From contig NZ_JACEZT010000001.1 in NCBI RefSeq assembly GCF_014042345.1, positions 1 to 64,000 on the forward strand: 64,000 nucleotides of DNA, written 5' to 3'. Shown piece by piece: positions 9,746 through 19,406 of this stretch (positions are counted from its first letter, which is position 1; each line of letters begins with the position of its first letter). The translations under genes were made by a program, and so were the position numbers. The stretch comes from Rugamonas brunnea. GTDB lineage: Bacteria; Pseudomonadota; Gammaproteobacteria; Burkholderiales; Burkholderiaceae_D. The notes below the pieces were generated by a model. That model did no database searches. It was not told the DNA's origin and saw nothing but the letters and a program-made list of their open reading frames with translations.

Positions 9746-11398
9746 CTATTCGAAGGCCTCCACCGGTTCCTGCAACCGGGCGGGCTGGATAGCCGGTGCC
9801 CGTACCACTGGCCGCGCACGCTGAGCCAGTGGCGCGGGCGCCGCCGTCACCGGCCCGGCCAGCTTGAACACGCTGACCATCTGCGCCAGGTGGGTCGCCT
9901 GCTCGCGCAGCGCGTCGGCCGCCGCCGCAGCCTGCTCAACCAGCGCCGCATTCTGCTGCGTCACCTGGTCCATCTCGGTGATGGCCTGATGCACCTGCCC
10001 GATGCCCAGGCTCTGCTCGTGGCTGGCCGCGCCGATCTCGCCCATGATGTCGGCCACGCGCTTGACGCTGTCGACGACGTCGGCCATCGTGCTGCCCGCC
10101 CGCTCCACCAGCTTGCCGCCCACATCCACCTGCTGCACCGAATCGTCGATCAGCGCCTTGATCTCCTTGGCCGCCGTAGCGGAGCGCTGGGCCAGGCTAC
10201 GCACCTCGCCCGCGACCACAGCGAAGCCGCGTCCCTGCTCGCCCGCGCGGGCCGCCTCCACCGCCGCGTTCAACGCCAGGATATTGGTCTGGAAGGCGAT
10301 GCCGTCGATCACGCCGATGATGTCGACGATGTTGTTGGACGCGACGTGAATGGCCGCCATGGTATCGACCACCTGGCCCACCACCGCGCCGCCCTGCACC
10401 GCGACGGCCGAGGCCGACGCCGCCAGCTCATTGGCCAGCCGCGCGTTGTCCGTGTTCTGGTGCACGGTCGCCGTCAGTTCCTCCATCGACGACGCCGTTT
10501 CTTCCAGCGAGCTGGCCTGGTGCTCGGTGCGCACGGACAAGTCCTGGTTACCCTCCGCAATGTCGGCAGTTGCCGCGGCGATGGCGTCGGCGCCGTGGCG
10601 CACCTCGCCGACCAGCCGCGTCAGGCTGGCGTTCATGTCGTGCAGCGCCTGCATCAGCTGCGCCGTTTCATCGCGCCCATGCACGTCGATGCGACTGCTC
10701 AGGTCACCGGACGCCACCGTGCGGGCGATCTCCACGGCCCGTCGCAGCGGCCGCGTGATGCTGTTGCTGACCATGTAGCCAAAGCCGGCGGCCAGCACCA
10801 TCGCCAGACCGGCCAGCGTCAGCATGATCGTCGCGCCACTGCTGTATTCGCGCGCCACATCGGCGCCGCCCTGCTCCATCAGATGACCACCGAGCTTGAT
10901 GAGGTTCTCGACCTGGCTGAAATACAGTTTCTGCTTGCGCAGCAATTCACCGCGCAAGATCGCGTTGGCCTGTTCCTTGTTGCCTGCGGCGACCTGTTGC
11001 AAAAACGCATCCTGGCTGACGCGGTAGTCGGCGCGCGCCTGCACCAGCTGGGCAAAAATCTCCCGTCCCTTGGGCGTGGACAGCAGTTTGTCCAGCAAGG
11101 CGATATCGGCGCTGACCTCGACCCGGATCGCCTCGATGGAATCCAGATCCTGCTTGATTTGCTGCGGGTCATCCGTCAGCAGTAATTCGCGCAGCGTGAT
11201 CGCGCTGGCGCTGATGCCCTGCAATATCTTGTTGGCGATGGCGACTTTGGGGTAGCGGTCCTTGACGATCAGTTCCGTGCTCTCGTTAAGCGCGCTCAAC
11301 CGCGTCACCCCCAGCACCGTCACGCCGGCCAGCAGCAGGATCAAACCAAAAAAGCCGATGGACAAGCGGGTGCCCACTTTAAAGTTACTTAGCAACAT
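9746..11398 (-). CDS. Methyl-accepting chemotaxis protein
   Basis: A 550-residue transducer. Transmembrane helices lie at about 11-33 and 188-210, bracketing a periplasmic four-helix-bundle (4HB) sensor. A HAMP domain follows (about 210-265), then the signalling domain with the kinase-contacting hairpin tip [20 protein letters not shown] (near 375-395) and the [19 protein letters not shown] stretch. The C-terminus is Pro/Ala-rich and lacks a CheR-tethering pentapeptide. The ligand cannot be deduced. No che or flagellar gene is nearby. It is transcribed toward the urease operon, but the ure promoter lies between them, so co-transcription is unlikely to be the main route. Confidence 0.92.
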   Translation of the reverse strand: MLLSNFKVGTRLSIGFFGLILLLAGVTVLGVTRLSALNESTELIVKDRYPKVAIANKILQGISASAITLRELLLTDDPQQIKQDLDSIEAIRVEVSADIALLDKLLSTPKGREIFAQLVQARADYRVSQDAFLQQVAAGNKEQANAILRGELLRKQKLYFSQVENLIKLGGHLMEQGGADVAREYSSGATIMLTLAGLAMVLAAGFGYMVSNSITRPLRRAVEIARTVASGDLSSRIDVHGRDETAQLMQALHDMNASLTRLVGEVRHGADAIAAATADIAEGNQDLSVRTEHQASSLEETASSMEELTATVHQNTDNARLANELAASASAVAVQGGAVVGQVVDTMAAIHVASNNIVDIIGVIDGIAFQTNILALNAAVEAARAGEQGRGFAVVAGEVRSLAQRSATAAKEIKALIDDSVQQVDVGGKLVERAGSTMADVVDSVKRVADIMGEIGAASHEQSLGIGQVHQAITEMDQVTQQNAALVEQAAAAADALREQATHLAQMVSVFKLAGPVTAAPAPLAQRARPVVRAPAIQPARLQEPVEAFE

Positions 11399-11560
11399 AT
11401 TTTCTACTCGATCAGTTCTTGAAGGTGCGCCTAAGCGGCATGCACAGGGGCGAACAGCTGCCGCAGGCGCATGGATGGCGCGTGCGCCACGCTGGGTTGG
11501 ACGCGTTGGTACGGGATGGTCGCGGAGGCAACGGAGGGAGCGTCGGTAGCCTTGTGAACT

Positions 11561-11574
11561 ACTAATATATTAGT
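11561..11574. promoter_or_regulatory. Perfect 14-bp AT-rich palindrome, candidate MarR operator
   Basis: ACTAATATATTAGT is a perfect palindrome 74 bp upstream of the marR-type gene, in a locally AT-rich stretch. A second, imperfect element with GCTCA / TGAGC arms spans about 11594-11620. MarR proteins bind such palindromes and commonly repress themselves. The remainder of the 249-bp divergent region shows no gene. Confidence 0.5.
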
Positions 11575-11647
11575 GATTACAGCATGTTACTTGCTCTCAG
11601 TCAACTGATATACTTGAGCAAAACATTCGACTTTAGATGGAACGCCG

Positions 11648-12097
11648 ATGAATAACCCGCTCCCGTTTCGCGATTTGCCTCAGCTCATCGGACGGACCAG
11701 GGAAAGCCTGATGCAATATTTTCGGCCGCTGTTGCACCAGTTCGGCATCTCGGAACAACAGTGGCGCATCCTGCGCGGGCTGGCCGAACACGGCGAGCTG
11801 GAACCGCGCGAGCTATGCCAGCAATGCGGCATGGTCAGCGCCAGCATGGCCGGTGTGCTGGCACGCATGGAAAAAAGCGGGCTGGTGCTCCGCCACCCGG
11901 TGGCCGGCGACAAGCGCCGCGTCATGGTGAGGCTGGCTGCCCATGGCAGCGCGGTGGTGGAACAGATGCTGCCGTTGGTGATGCGGCAGTACGAGCACAT
12001 CGAGCAGGCATTTGGCGCGGAACGGTTCCAGACGCTGATTGACATGTGCGAGGCGTTCGTCGAACTGGACGCGGACACGCCGACCGCCAACGTTTGA
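11648..12097 (+). CDS. MarR-family regulator, HpaR-like
   Basis: A 149-residue winged-helix regulator. The opening LIGRTRESLMQYFRPLLHQFGISEQQWRILRGL pattern and the SASMAGVLARMEKSGLV recognition-helix region resemble HpaR, the repressor of homoprotocatechuate degradation, although no hpa genes are in the window. The wing has the usual basic residues (DKRRVMV). It is divergent from the chemoreceptor and followed 42 bp later by a periplasmic cupin gene, which is a plausible target. Family call is firm; ligand is unknown. Confidence 0.85.
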   Translation: MNNPLPFRDLPQLIGRTRESLMQYFRPLLHQFGISEQQWRILRGLAEHGELEPRELCQQCGMVSASMAGVLARMEKSGLVLRHPVAGDKRRVMVRLAAHGSAVVEQMLPLVMRQYEHIEQAFGAERFQTLIDMCEAFVELDADTPTANV

Positions 12098-12139
12098 AGA
12101 TAGAATCGGAAACTCAATCGATAATCGGGAGACCAGCAA

Positions 12140-12541
12140 ATGAACGCGATACGATCGGCCCTGCTGCTCACATGCAGCATCGTTGGCATGCTCGCCCATG
12201 CACCTGCTTTCGCCCAGGACTCGTCCGCACGCACCGAGCTGAAGCGCGTTGAGCTGAGCGGCGCGCCCGGCATGGAGGTGATCAGTTCCATCGTGGAGTT
12301 CAAACCCGGCGAGGACGTTCCCCCGCACTTCCATCACGGCGTGGAAGCCGCTTACGTGCTGCAGGGGGCGATGCTGCAGACGCCGGGCAAGGCGCCGTCC
12401 CTGATCGCCACCGGCACCGCCGTCATGAATCTGCGCGACGTCGTGCATGGCGGCGCCAAAGTCGTGGGCGACACCTCGTTCAAGCTGTTTACGGTCCACG
12501 TCGTCGACAAGAACAAGCCGCTGTACGATAGCCCGCATTAA
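12140..12541 (+). CDS. Periplasmic cupin-domain protein
   Basis: A 133-residue protein with a signal peptide (cleavage after AFA, about residue 25) and a single small cupin barrel. The metal-binding motif HFHHGVEAAYVLQG (about residues 63-76) and a later HGG (about residue 107) provide the His/Glu ligands. A GGGAGA ribosome site lies upstream. It is probably co-transcribed with the marR-type gene. Substrate unknown; related secreted cupins bind small metabolites or metals. Confidence 0.8.
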   Translation: MNAIRSALLLTCSIVGMLAHAPAFAQDSSARTELKRVELSGAPGMEVISSIVEFKPGEDVPPHFHHGVEAAYVLQGAMLQTPGKAPSLIATGTAVMNLRDVVHGGAKVVGDTSFKLFTVHVVDKNKPLYDSPH

Positions 12542-12573
12542 ACCGGATTGCGGGGCATAAGACAGGCCCTGGG

Positions 12574-13110
12574 CTACTTCACCCGCTGCTTTTCCAGCTT
12601 GCGCGCCAGCGTGCGCCGGTGCATGCCGAGGCGGCGGGCCGTTTCCGAAATATTGAAGTCGGCTTCGGCCAGCACGGCGTGGATGCGCTCCCACTCCAGC
12701 GTCTTGATCGAGGTGGAACGGGCCGTCACTTCGATCTCGGCGCTGCCGGCCACGTGGCCGAAGGCGGCTTCGATGTCGTCCGTGTTGGACGGCTTGGCCA
12801 GGTATTGGCAGGCGCCCAGCTTGATCGCTTCCACCGCCGTGTTGATGCTGGCGAAACCGGTCAGCACCACGATCAGCATGTCCTCGTCGTGCTGGTGCAG
12901 CATCTGCACGCAGGCCAGGCCCGAGGAATTGCCCTTCAGTTTGAGATCGACCACGGCATAGCCGGGATTGTGCTGTTCCAGCAGCGCCGCCGCTTCTTCC
13001 TGGTTGGCCGCCAGCAGCACCGTGTAATCGCGGCGCTCGAACGAGCGGCTCAGGGTGCGCGCGAATGCCGCGTCGTCTTCGATGATCAGTAACAGTCGTT
13101 CATTCGGCAT
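12574..13110 (-). CDS. regA: RegA/PrrA/RoxR-type redox response regulator
   Basis: A 178-residue response regulator. The receiver has the acidic pair EDD at 11-13, the phospho-acceptor Asp55 in VVDLKLKG and the switch Lys106. A short linker leads to a Fis-type helix-turn-helix (NISETARRLGMHRRTLARKLEK) near the C-terminus. That domain plan is typical of RegA. It starts 11 bp inside the end of the regB gene, so the two are coupled. RegA proteins control respiratory oxidases and other redox genes. The ATG at 13110 is preferred over the longer frame because family similarity begins there. Confidence 0.9.
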   Translation of the reverse strand: MPNERLLLIIEDDAAFARTLSRSFERRDYTVLLAANQEEAAALLEQHNPGYAVVDLKLKGNSSGLACVQMLHQHDEDMLIVVLTGFASINTAVEAIKLGACQYLAKPSNTDDIEAAFGHVAGSAEIEVTARSTSIKTLEWERIHAVLAEADFNISETARRLGMHRRTLARKLEKQRVK

Positions 13111-14449
13111 CTGCCGACTCCTCTTCCAACACCAGCGCGGCCAGCGGCAGCCGCATTTGCACCGACGCGCCACCTTGCGGCCGGTTGCGCGCTTCGACCG
13201 TGCCGCCCAGCGTGCGGGCCACGTTCACGGACAGGAACAGGCCCAGCCCGCCACCGGGCCGGCCCTTGCTCGAATTGTAGGGCTTGCCGAACTGGGCCAG
13301 GATCTCGGGCGCGAAACCGGGGCCGCTGTCGGACACGGACATGACCAGCATGTCGTCCTCGCGCGTGGCGACAAAACTCAGCCACTCGGGCGACGCTTCG
13401 AGCGCGTTGTCGAGCACATTGCAGATCATCTGCTTGAGGGCCGAGTCGAACACCACCGGCAAGTCCTCGCCGATGCGGTTGTAATAGTCGAACGCGGCCA
13501 CCGGGCGGCTGGCCCGCCATTCGGCCGTCAGTTGATCGAGGAAGGTGTGGATGGTGGTGCGCACCGACGATTCGCCGCGCGCTTCGCCGGCCGACAGCAA
13601 AATGCCGCTGACGATGGATTTGCAGCGCTGGAGCTGGGCCTGCATTTCCGTGATGTCCTCCAGCAGGTCGGGGTTCTTGCTGACGGCCGGCATGCGGCGC
13701 CAGTCGCCCAGGATCACGGACAGGGTGGCCAGCGGCGTCCCCAGTTCATGGGCGGCGCCCGAGGCGAGCAGGCCCATGCGCACGATGTGCTCCTCCTCGG
13801 CGGCGCGCTGGCGCAGCGCGGCCAGCTTGGCGTCGCCGGCGCGCAGGTTGTTGGTGATGCGGCGGATGAAGAACACCAGCAGCGCCGCGTCCAGCGCGAA
13901 GCACAGCAGCAGCCCTTGCACGTAGAGGCTGAAGATGCCGCGGCTGTGGTCGAGCTGCAGCGGCAGCGGCTTGGCGAACAGGGCCAGCCCGGCCAGGCAC
14001 ACGCTGGTGGCCAGCACGATGATCCAGGTGGCCCAGCCGCGCAGCAGCACGGCGCTCAGGATCACTTGCAGCAGGTAGAGGAAGGCGAACGGGTTGTTGG
14101 TGCCGCCGCTCAGGTAGAGCTGGGCCGTGAGGCTGATCACGTCCACCAGCAGCGACAGGAACAGTTCGCTGTTCGTCACTTCCTGCTGTTCGCTCCAGCG
14201 CAGATGGCTGGCCACGTTGAAGCCGACCAGGCAGGCCACCACTTCCAGCATGTAGGGCAGCGGCAGTTGCACGCCGAAGACGATGGCGGCAATGACGATC
14301 GTCGTCACCTGTCCCGCCACGGCGATCCAGCGCAGCTGGATCAGCAACAGCATGTTCTTGTGTCCGGGCGCGCGGCCACCGCTCACGGCGGCGTTCCAGC
14401 GCTCGGTCAAGCCAGTGTCCCTGGCCGGACCGTCATTGTGTTTCTCCAT
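13100..14449 (-). CDS. regB: RegB/PrrB/RoxS-type redox sensor kinase
   Basis: A 449-residue membrane kinase with about six N-terminal helices. It has the ubiquinone-binding loop motif GGTNNPF (about residues 115-121), a hallmark of RegB. The H-box is AAHELGTPLATLS with His234, and Cys276 in LQRCKSIV corresponds by position to the redox cysteine of RegB. The ATPase domain has DNALEASP, DSGPGFAP and GGGLGLFL motifs. It senses the quinone pool and phosphorylates RegA. The ATG at 14449 is used rather than the GTG one codon earlier. It overlaps the SURF1 gene end, so it reads as part of the cyo operon. Confidence 0.9.
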   Translation of the reverse strand: MEKHNDGPARDTGLTERWNAAVSGGRAPGHKNMLLLIQLRWIAVAGQVTTIVIAAIVFGVQLPLPYMLEVVACLVGFNVASHLRWSEQQEVTNSELFLSLLVDVISLTAQLYLSGGTNNPFAFLYLLQVILSAVLLRGWATWIIVLATSVCLAGLALFAKPLPLQLDHSRGIFSLYVQGLLLCFALDAALLVFFIRRITNNLRAGDAKLAALRQRAAEEEHIVRMGLLASGAAHELGTPLATLSVILGDWRRMPAVSKNPDLLEDITEMQAQLQRCKSIVSGILLSAGEARGESSVRTTIHTFLDQLTAEWRASRPVAAFDYYNRIGEDLPVVFDSALKQMICNVLDNALEASPEWLSFVATREDDMLVMSVSDSGPGFAPEILAQFGKPYNSSKGRPGGGLGLFLSVNVARTLGGTVEARNRPQGGASVQMRLPLAALVLEEESADAE

Positions 14450-15233
14450 CACGGCGTTTCCATTTGTCTCGCGTCAGCAACAGGCAGGCGCCAGCCGCCA
14501 TCAGGGCGAGCGCGAACCAGGTGAGAGCATAAACCAAATGGTTGTTGCGGAAGGAAACCACGGTCAGCCCGCCCACGGGATGCTCGCCATCGGGCGACGC
14601 GGCTCCCGGCCCGGCCTCGGCATCGACGAAGTACGGCGCCACGCGGCGCAGGCGGTGCGAGAAGCCGATGGCGTCCACATCGCGCGAGTACCAGCGGCTG
14701 GTGGCGGCGTCATTGTAACGCACCACGCTGCCACGCGGCTCGGTCAGCCGCAGCAGGCCGGTGACGGTGGCTTCATCGGGGCCGCCGGCCGCGTGCGGCA
14801 GGCAGGTGTTGGGCTGGGCGCGCAAGGGCGCGACGGGGGTGTAGTCGCCGGGACGCGCGGGTACGAAGCCGCGGTTGACCAGCAGGATGCTGCCATCAGG
14901 ACGGCACAAGGGGGTGAGCAGCCAGAAACCGGTGCCCTGTTCGGTGGAAGCTTGTACGCGGGTGGAGTAGTTGGGCAGCCAGTTGCCGGCCGCCGTGATG
15001 CGCAAGTATTCGTCCGCCGTGGCCGACAGGTGCGGCCACAGGGACGGACCGGGCGCGGGAACCGGCGCGGCATGCACGCGCTGGTTGACCCGTTCGATGA
15101 GGTCCAGTTTCCATTGCAGGCGCCACAACTGCCAGCAGCCCAGCGCCAGGAAACCGGCCAGCATCAGCGCGGCGCCGGCCAGCCATGCGAGGCGCATGGC
15201 GGGCCGGCGCCGCCGTCCGGCCGATTCCATCAT
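14433..15233 (-). CDS. SURF1-family oxidase assembly protein
   Basis: A 266-residue protein with one N-terminal and one C-terminal transmembrane helix flanking a periplasmic domain, the SURF1 topology. The conserved GFWLLTP and VNRGFVP segments lie near residues 105-130. SURF1 proteins help insert heme a into oxidases; Paracoccus has separate versions for cytochrome and quinol oxidases (Surf1c, Surf1q). Its place between cyoD and regB, overlapping both, points to a Surf1q-like role. It overlaps cyoD by ATGA (15230-15233). Confidence 0.85.
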   Translation of the reverse strand: MMESAGRRRRPAMRLAWLAGAALMLAGFLALGCWQLWRLQWKLDLIERVNQRVHAAPVPAPGPSLWPHLSATADEYLRITAAGNWLPNYSTRVQASTEQGTGFWLLTPLCRPDGSILLVNRGFVPARPGDYTPVAPLRAQPNTCLPHAAGGPDEATVTGLLRLTEPRGSVVRYNDAATSRWYSRDVDAIGFSHRLRRVAPYFVDAEAGPGAASPDGEHPVGGLTVVSFRNNHLVYALTWFALALMAAGACLLLTRDKWKRRDGETQ

Positions 15234-15655
15234 GGCATGTCGCGCATTTTCTGCACGACCGTGCCCACGTCCTGGGCCATGCCAGGCATCATGTTGTGGT
15301 TCAGGTGGTACATGACCCAGATCGAACCGCTCAGCATGACCACCAGCAGCATGGTCGTGAACAGCAGCGCCAGCATGTTCCAGCCGCCTTCCGATTTCGC
15401 GTTCATGTGCAGGAAGTAGACCATGTGGACCACGATCTGCACCGCGCCGATGGCCAGGATGACGAAGGCCGTGGTGCTCGACTTGTCGAACACCTTGTGC
15501 ATCACCATCCAGAACGGGATGGCCGTCAGGATCACGGACAGGATGAAACCGATCGCGTAGGTCTTCAGGCTGCCGTGGCTGGCGTGGTCGTCATGGCCGT
15601 GGTGGCCGTGGCCGTGGTCGTCGTGGCCGTGGCCGTGGTGATTGTGGTCGCTCAT
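15230..15655 (-). CDS. cyoD: Ubiquinol oxidase subunit IV CyoD with a His-rich N-terminus
   Basis: A 141-residue subunit with three transmembrane helices in its last 110 residues ([20 protein letters not shown] onward), as in CyoD. Unusually, residues 3-28 form a His/Asp/Gly-rich extension with about twelve histidines; typical CyoD has only about 110 residues and lacks it. The extension lies on the cytoplasmic side and could bind metal. The start overlaps the cyoC stop as ATGA. Confidence 0.9.
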   Translation of the reverse strand: MSDHNHHGHGHDDHGHGHHGHDDHASHGSLKTYAIGFILSVILTAIPFWMVMHKVFDKSSTTAFVILAIGAVQIVVHMVYFLHMNAKSEGGWNMLALLFTTMLLVVMLSGSIWVMYHLNHNMMPGMAQDVGTVVQKMRDMP

Positions 15656-16281
15656 GGCAGCACTCCCATCAGGTAGACAAAGGTAAACACGCCGATCCAG
15701 ACCACGTCCAGGAAGTGCCAGAACATCGACAGGCACATCAGGCGGCGGCCGTTCTCAGGCGTCAGGCCGTGCTTGACGACCTGGAACATCAGCGTGACCA
15801 GCCATACGATACCAAAGGTCACGTGCAGGCCGTGGGTGCCGACCAGCGCGAAGAACGAGGTCAGGAAACCGCTGCGCTGCGGACCGGCGCCTTCGGCGAT
15901 CAGGTGCGCGAACTCTTGCAGTTCCAGGGTCAGGAAGCAGGCACCGAGCACGCCGGTGATGGCCAGCCACACCAGGGTGGCGCCCTTCTGCTTCTTGGCC
16001 ATGGTCAGCATGGCGAAGCCGTAGGTGATCGACGACAGCAGCAGGAACGCCGTGTTCAGCGCCACCACCGGCAGTTCGAAGATCTCGGCGCCCGACGGGC
16101 CGCCCGCGTAGTTGCGGCCCAGGACAGCGTAGGCGGCGAACAGGCAGGCGAAGATCAGGCAGTCGCTCATCAGGTACATCCAGAAACCGAGCAGCGTGCC
16201 GTTTTCCGGGTGGTGCTCGAGCACGTAGTAACGCGCGCTCGGGTCGGCGCTCATGGCGCCGGCAGGGATATTAGCGTTCAT
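15652..16281 (-). CDS. cyoC: Ubiquinol oxidase subunit III CyoC
   Basis: A 209-residue five-helix subunit with family segments such as [19 protein letters not shown] and VGTHGLHV, and the terminal [14 protein letters not shown] motif. The ATG at 16281 lies 1 bp after the cyoB stop. The subunit stabilises subunit I and its proton path. Confidence 0.94.
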   Translation of the reverse strand: MNANIPAGAMSADPSARYYVLEHHPENGTLLGFWMYLMSDCLIFACLFAAYAVLGRNYAGGPSGAEIFELPVVALNTAFLLLSSITYGFAMLTMAKKQKGATLVWLAITGVLGACFLTLELQEFAHLIAEGAGPQRSGFLTSFFALVGTHGLHVTFGIVWLVTLMFQVVKHGLTPENGRRLMCLSMFWHFLDVVWIGVFTFVYLMGVLP

Positions 16282-16282
16282 C

Positions 16283-18286
16283 TCAGGCAGCACTTTCCAG
16301 CAGACGGGTGCGATCGTTCTCAACGCGGGTCACATAGTCCGCCTTGATGTAGTAATCGCGGTTGTAATTGAACGTGTGGGTGATGATGGCAGCCATCATC
16401 GCGACGAAGCCCACGCCGGCCAGCAGCCACATGTTCCAGATCAGGGCGAAGCCTACCACGGCGCTCAGGGCGGCGATGATGAAGCCGGCGCCGGTGTTCT
16501 TCGGCATGTGGATGTCGACGAAGCCCTTCAGCGGACGCTGGTAGCCGTTCTTCTTCATGTCGGCCCAGGTGTCGTTGTCGTGCACCATCGGCGTGAACGC
16601 GAAGTTGTAGTCCGGTGGTGGCGACGAGGTCGACCACTCCAGCGTACGGCCGCCCCATGGGTCGCCCGTCACGTCGCGCAGCGCGGCGCGGTTCTTGAAG
16701 CTCACGTAGAACTGCATCAGCATCGAGCCGATACCGCCGGCGATCATCACGGCGCCAATGGCGGCCAGGATGAACCAGATGCGCAGCGAAGGATCTTCGA
16801 AGTGGCTCATGCGGCGGGTCACGCCCATCAGGCCCAGCACGTACAGCGGCATGAAGGCCAGGTAGAAGCCGATGCTCCACAGCCAGAACGACCACTTGCC
16901 CCAGTAGCTGTCGAGCTTGAAGCCAAACGCTTTCGGGAACCAGTAGTTGATGCCGGCGAACAGGCCGAACACCACGCCGCCGATGATGACGTTGTGGAAG
17001 TGGGCGATCAGGAACAGCGAGTTATGCAGCACGAAGTCGGCCGGCGGCACGGCCAGCAGCACGCCGGTCATGCCACCGATGACGAAGGTGACCATGAACG
17101 ACACGGTCCACATCATCGGCAGTTCGTAGCGGATACGGCCGCGGTACATGGTGAACAGCCAGTTGAAGATCTTGGCGCCGGTCGGGATCGAGATGATCAT
17201 CGTGGTGATGCCGAAGAACGAGTTGACGCTGGCGCCCGAACCCATGGTGAAGAAGTGGTGCAGCCACACCAGGTAGGACAGCACGGTGATCACGACGGTC
17301 GCGTAGACCATCGAGGTGTAGCCGAACAGGCGCTTGCTGCAGAAGGTGGACACCACTTCCGAGAAGATGCCGAACACGGGCAGCACCAGGATGTAGACCT
17401 CGGGGTGGCCCCAGATCCAGATCAGGTTCACGTACATCATGGCGTTGCCGCCCAGGTCGTTGGTGAAGAAGTTGGTGCCGAACATGCGGTCCAGCGACAG
17501 CATGGCCAGCACGGCGGTCAGCACGGGGAAGGCAGCGACGATCAGCACGTTGGTGCACAGCGCGGTCCAGGTGAACACGGGCATCTTCATCATGGTCATG
17601 CCAGGGGCGCGCATCTTGATGATGGTGACGATCAGGTTCACGCCCGACAACAAGGTGCCGACACCGGCGATCTGCAGCGACCAGATGTAGTAGTCCACGC
17701 CCACGTCGGGGCTGGCCAGGATGCCCGACAGGGGCGGGTAAGCGAGCCAGCCGGTACGGGCGAATTCACCGACGAACAGCGACACCATGGTCAGGCCGCC
17801 GCCGAACACCGCCATCCAGAACGAGAAGTTGTTCAGGAACGGGAAGGCCACGTCGCGCGCGCCGATCTGCAGCGGCACCACGTAGTTCATCAGGCCCGTC
17901 ACCAGAGGCATGGCGACGAAGAAGATCATGATCACGCCGTGGGCGGTGAAGATCTGGTCGTAGTGGTGCGGTGGCAGGAAGCCGTTGGCATCGCCGAACG
18001 ACAGCGCCTGCTGGGCGCGCATCATCAGTGCGTCGGCGAAGCCGCGCAGCAGCATCACGAGGCCGAAGATCATGTACATGATGCCGATCTTCTTGTGGTC
18101 GATGCTGGTCACCCAGTCGCGCCACAGGGGGCCCCACAGGCGGAATTTGGTGATCAGGCCGAGGACGAGCGCGCCGCCCAGCGCCACCATGGCGAAGGTG
18201 CCGAGCAGGATGGGCTCGTGGAACGGAATTGCATCCCAGCTCAGCCGGCCGAGTAGGAGCTTGGTCAGGTCAGTATGGTCTTGCAT
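16283..18286 (-). CDS. cyoB: Ubiquinol oxidase subunit I CyoB
   Basis: A 667-residue heme-copper oxidase subunit. Key residues match E. coli CyoB with an offset of ten: quinol-site Arg81, Asp85 and His108, low-spin heme ligand His116, CuB ligands His294 (cross-linked to Tyr298 in GHPEVY) and His343/His344, and the later HFH motif for the two hemes. This makes it a ubiquinol rather than a cytochrome c oxidase. It overlaps cyoA by 17 bp. No cyoE gene (heme O synthase) is in the operon, so heme type is not fixed by context. Confidence 0.97.
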   Translation of the reverse strand: MQDHTDLTKLLLGRLSWDAIPFHEPILLGTFAMVALGGALVLGLITKFRLWGPLWRDWVTSIDHKKIGIMYMIFGLVMLLRGFADALMMRAQQALSFGDANGFLPPHHYDQIFTAHGVIMIFFVAMPLVTGLMNYVVPLQIGARDVAFPFLNNFSFWMAVFGGGLTMVSLFVGEFARTGWLAYPPLSGILASPDVGVDYYIWSLQIAGVGTLLSGVNLIVTIIKMRAPGMTMMKMPVFTWTALCTNVLIVAAFPVLTAVLAMLSLDRMFGTNFFTNDLGGNAMMYVNLIWIWGHPEVYILVLPVFGIFSEVVSTFCSKRLFGYTSMVYATVVITVLSYLVWLHHFFTMGSGASVNSFFGITTMIISIPTGAKIFNWLFTMYRGRIRYELPMMWTVSFMVTFVIGGMTGVLLAVPPADFVLHNSLFLIAHFHNVIIGGVVFGLFAGINYWFPKAFGFKLDSYWGKWSFWLWSIGFYLAFMPLYVLGLMGVTRRMSHFEDPSLRIWFILAAIGAVMIAGGIGSMLMQFYVSFKNRAALRDVTGDPWGGRTLEWSTSSPPPDYNFAFTPMVHDNDTWADMKKNGYQRPLKGFVDIHMPKNTGAGFIIAALSAVVGFALIWNMWLLAGVGFVAMMAAIITHTFNYNRDYYIKADYVTRVENDRTRLLESAA

Positions 18287-19277
18287 TGTTGGTCTTCTGC
18301 GAATTTTGAGGGGTAACGCAAATCTCTGCGCCGTTCAGGGCCACGCGGCCATCCTTTTCAGGGGCGGCGTTCTTTTGCGCGTCGGCGGCCATCTGGGCGG
18401 CGATGCAGGTGCTGCCATCGGCCACGCAACGGTTCACGACCTTGCTGAACAGTTCAGCATCGACGGCGCCATAGTGACGCACCGGCTCGCGCTCGCTCGG
18501 CTCGGCCAGTTGCTGGTAGCCGGCACGGGTCAGTTCGCCACCGGCGGACTTGGCCGACTTGATCCAGTCGCCGAACTCGGCCTGGCTCACGCCGCGGTAC
18601 TTGAAGCGCATGTGCGAGAAACCGGCGCCGCTGTAGTTGGCCGAGAAGCCTTCCCACTCGCCGGGCTTGTTGATCACGGCGTTGAGCGTGGTCTGCATGC
18701 CGGGCATGGCGTAGATCTGGCCGGCCAGCGCGGGGATGTAGAACGCGTTCATCACGGTCGAGGCGGTGATTTGGAAACGCACCGGCACGTCGACCGGGGT
18801 CACCAGCTCGTTCACGGTGGCGATGCCCTGCTCCGGATAGATGAACAACCATTTCCAGTCCAGCGCCACCACCTGCACCACCAGCGGCTTGACTTCAGCG
18901 GCCACGGGGCGGTTGGCGTCGATGCGGCTCAGCGGACGGAACGGGTCGAGCAAGTGGGTGCTGATCCAGGTCAGCAGGCCCAGCACGATGATGATCAGCA
19001 GGGGCGCGCCCCAGATCACCAGTTCCAGCTTGGTGGAGTGGTCCCAGTCCGGGTCATACTTGGCCTGGGTGTTGCTCTGGCGATAACGCCAAGCGAAGAG
19101 GAGGGTCAGTGCGATTACCGGAACGATAATCAGCAGCATCAACAGCGTAGCGACAACGACAAGGTGTCCCTGCTGAGCAGCAATGTCACCGGAAGGATTC
19201 AGCACCACCGTATTACAGCCAGCCAGGGCCAGCAGGGGGAGCAGCATCAGTCCGCGACGAACGGTCGGAGATATCAT
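18270..19277 (-). CDS. cyoA: Ubiquinol oxidase subunit II CyoA
   Basis: A 335-residue lipoprotein with lipobox LAGC (Cys21), two transmembrane helices (about 40-63 and 88-108) and a periplasmic cupredoxin-like domain lacking CuA ligands, as expected for a quinol oxidase. The [16 protein letters not shown] stretch is family-typical. The C-terminal 70 residues are longer and include three cysteines. It is the first gene of cyoABCD-SURF1-regBA and is divergent from an MFS gene across a 129-bp promoter region with a GTAACG direct repeat (about 19315-19328). Confidence 0.95.
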   Translation of the reverse strand: MISPTVRRGLMLLPLLALAGCNTVVLNPSGDIAAQQGHLVVVATLLMLLIIVPVIALTLLFAWRYRQSNTQAKYDPDWDHSTKLELVIWGAPLLIIIVLGLLTWISTHLLDPFRPLSRIDANRPVAAEVKPLVVQVVALDWKWLFIYPEQGIATVNELVTPVDVPVRFQITASTVMNAFYIPALAGQIYAMPGMQTTLNAVINKPGEWEGFSANYSGAGFSHMRFKYRGVSQAEFGDWIKSAKSAGGELTRAGYQQLAEPSEREPVRHYGAVDAELFSKVVNRCVADGSTCIAAQMAADAQKNAAPEKDGRVALNGAEICVTPQNSQKTNNARPY

Positions 19278-19406
19278 GCGGTTTTATGCGTTACACAAAG
19301 TGGAGAACATGCTACTGTAACGGTAACGGCTCGCTCTGGCGATTGGACACTTTGCCCCACCCCCACGGGCGTGACCGTCTATCAAAACGACATAGAGACG
19401 ACAACC

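Noticed and set aside
16253-18256. A 667-codon plus-strand open frame opposite cyoB
   Set aside because: Antisense shadow of a gene with every oxidase ligand in place.
17985-19406. N-terminal extension of the MFS gene to 923 codons
   Set aside because: The extension is antisense to cyoA and cyoB; the transporter family begins at the ATG at 19407.
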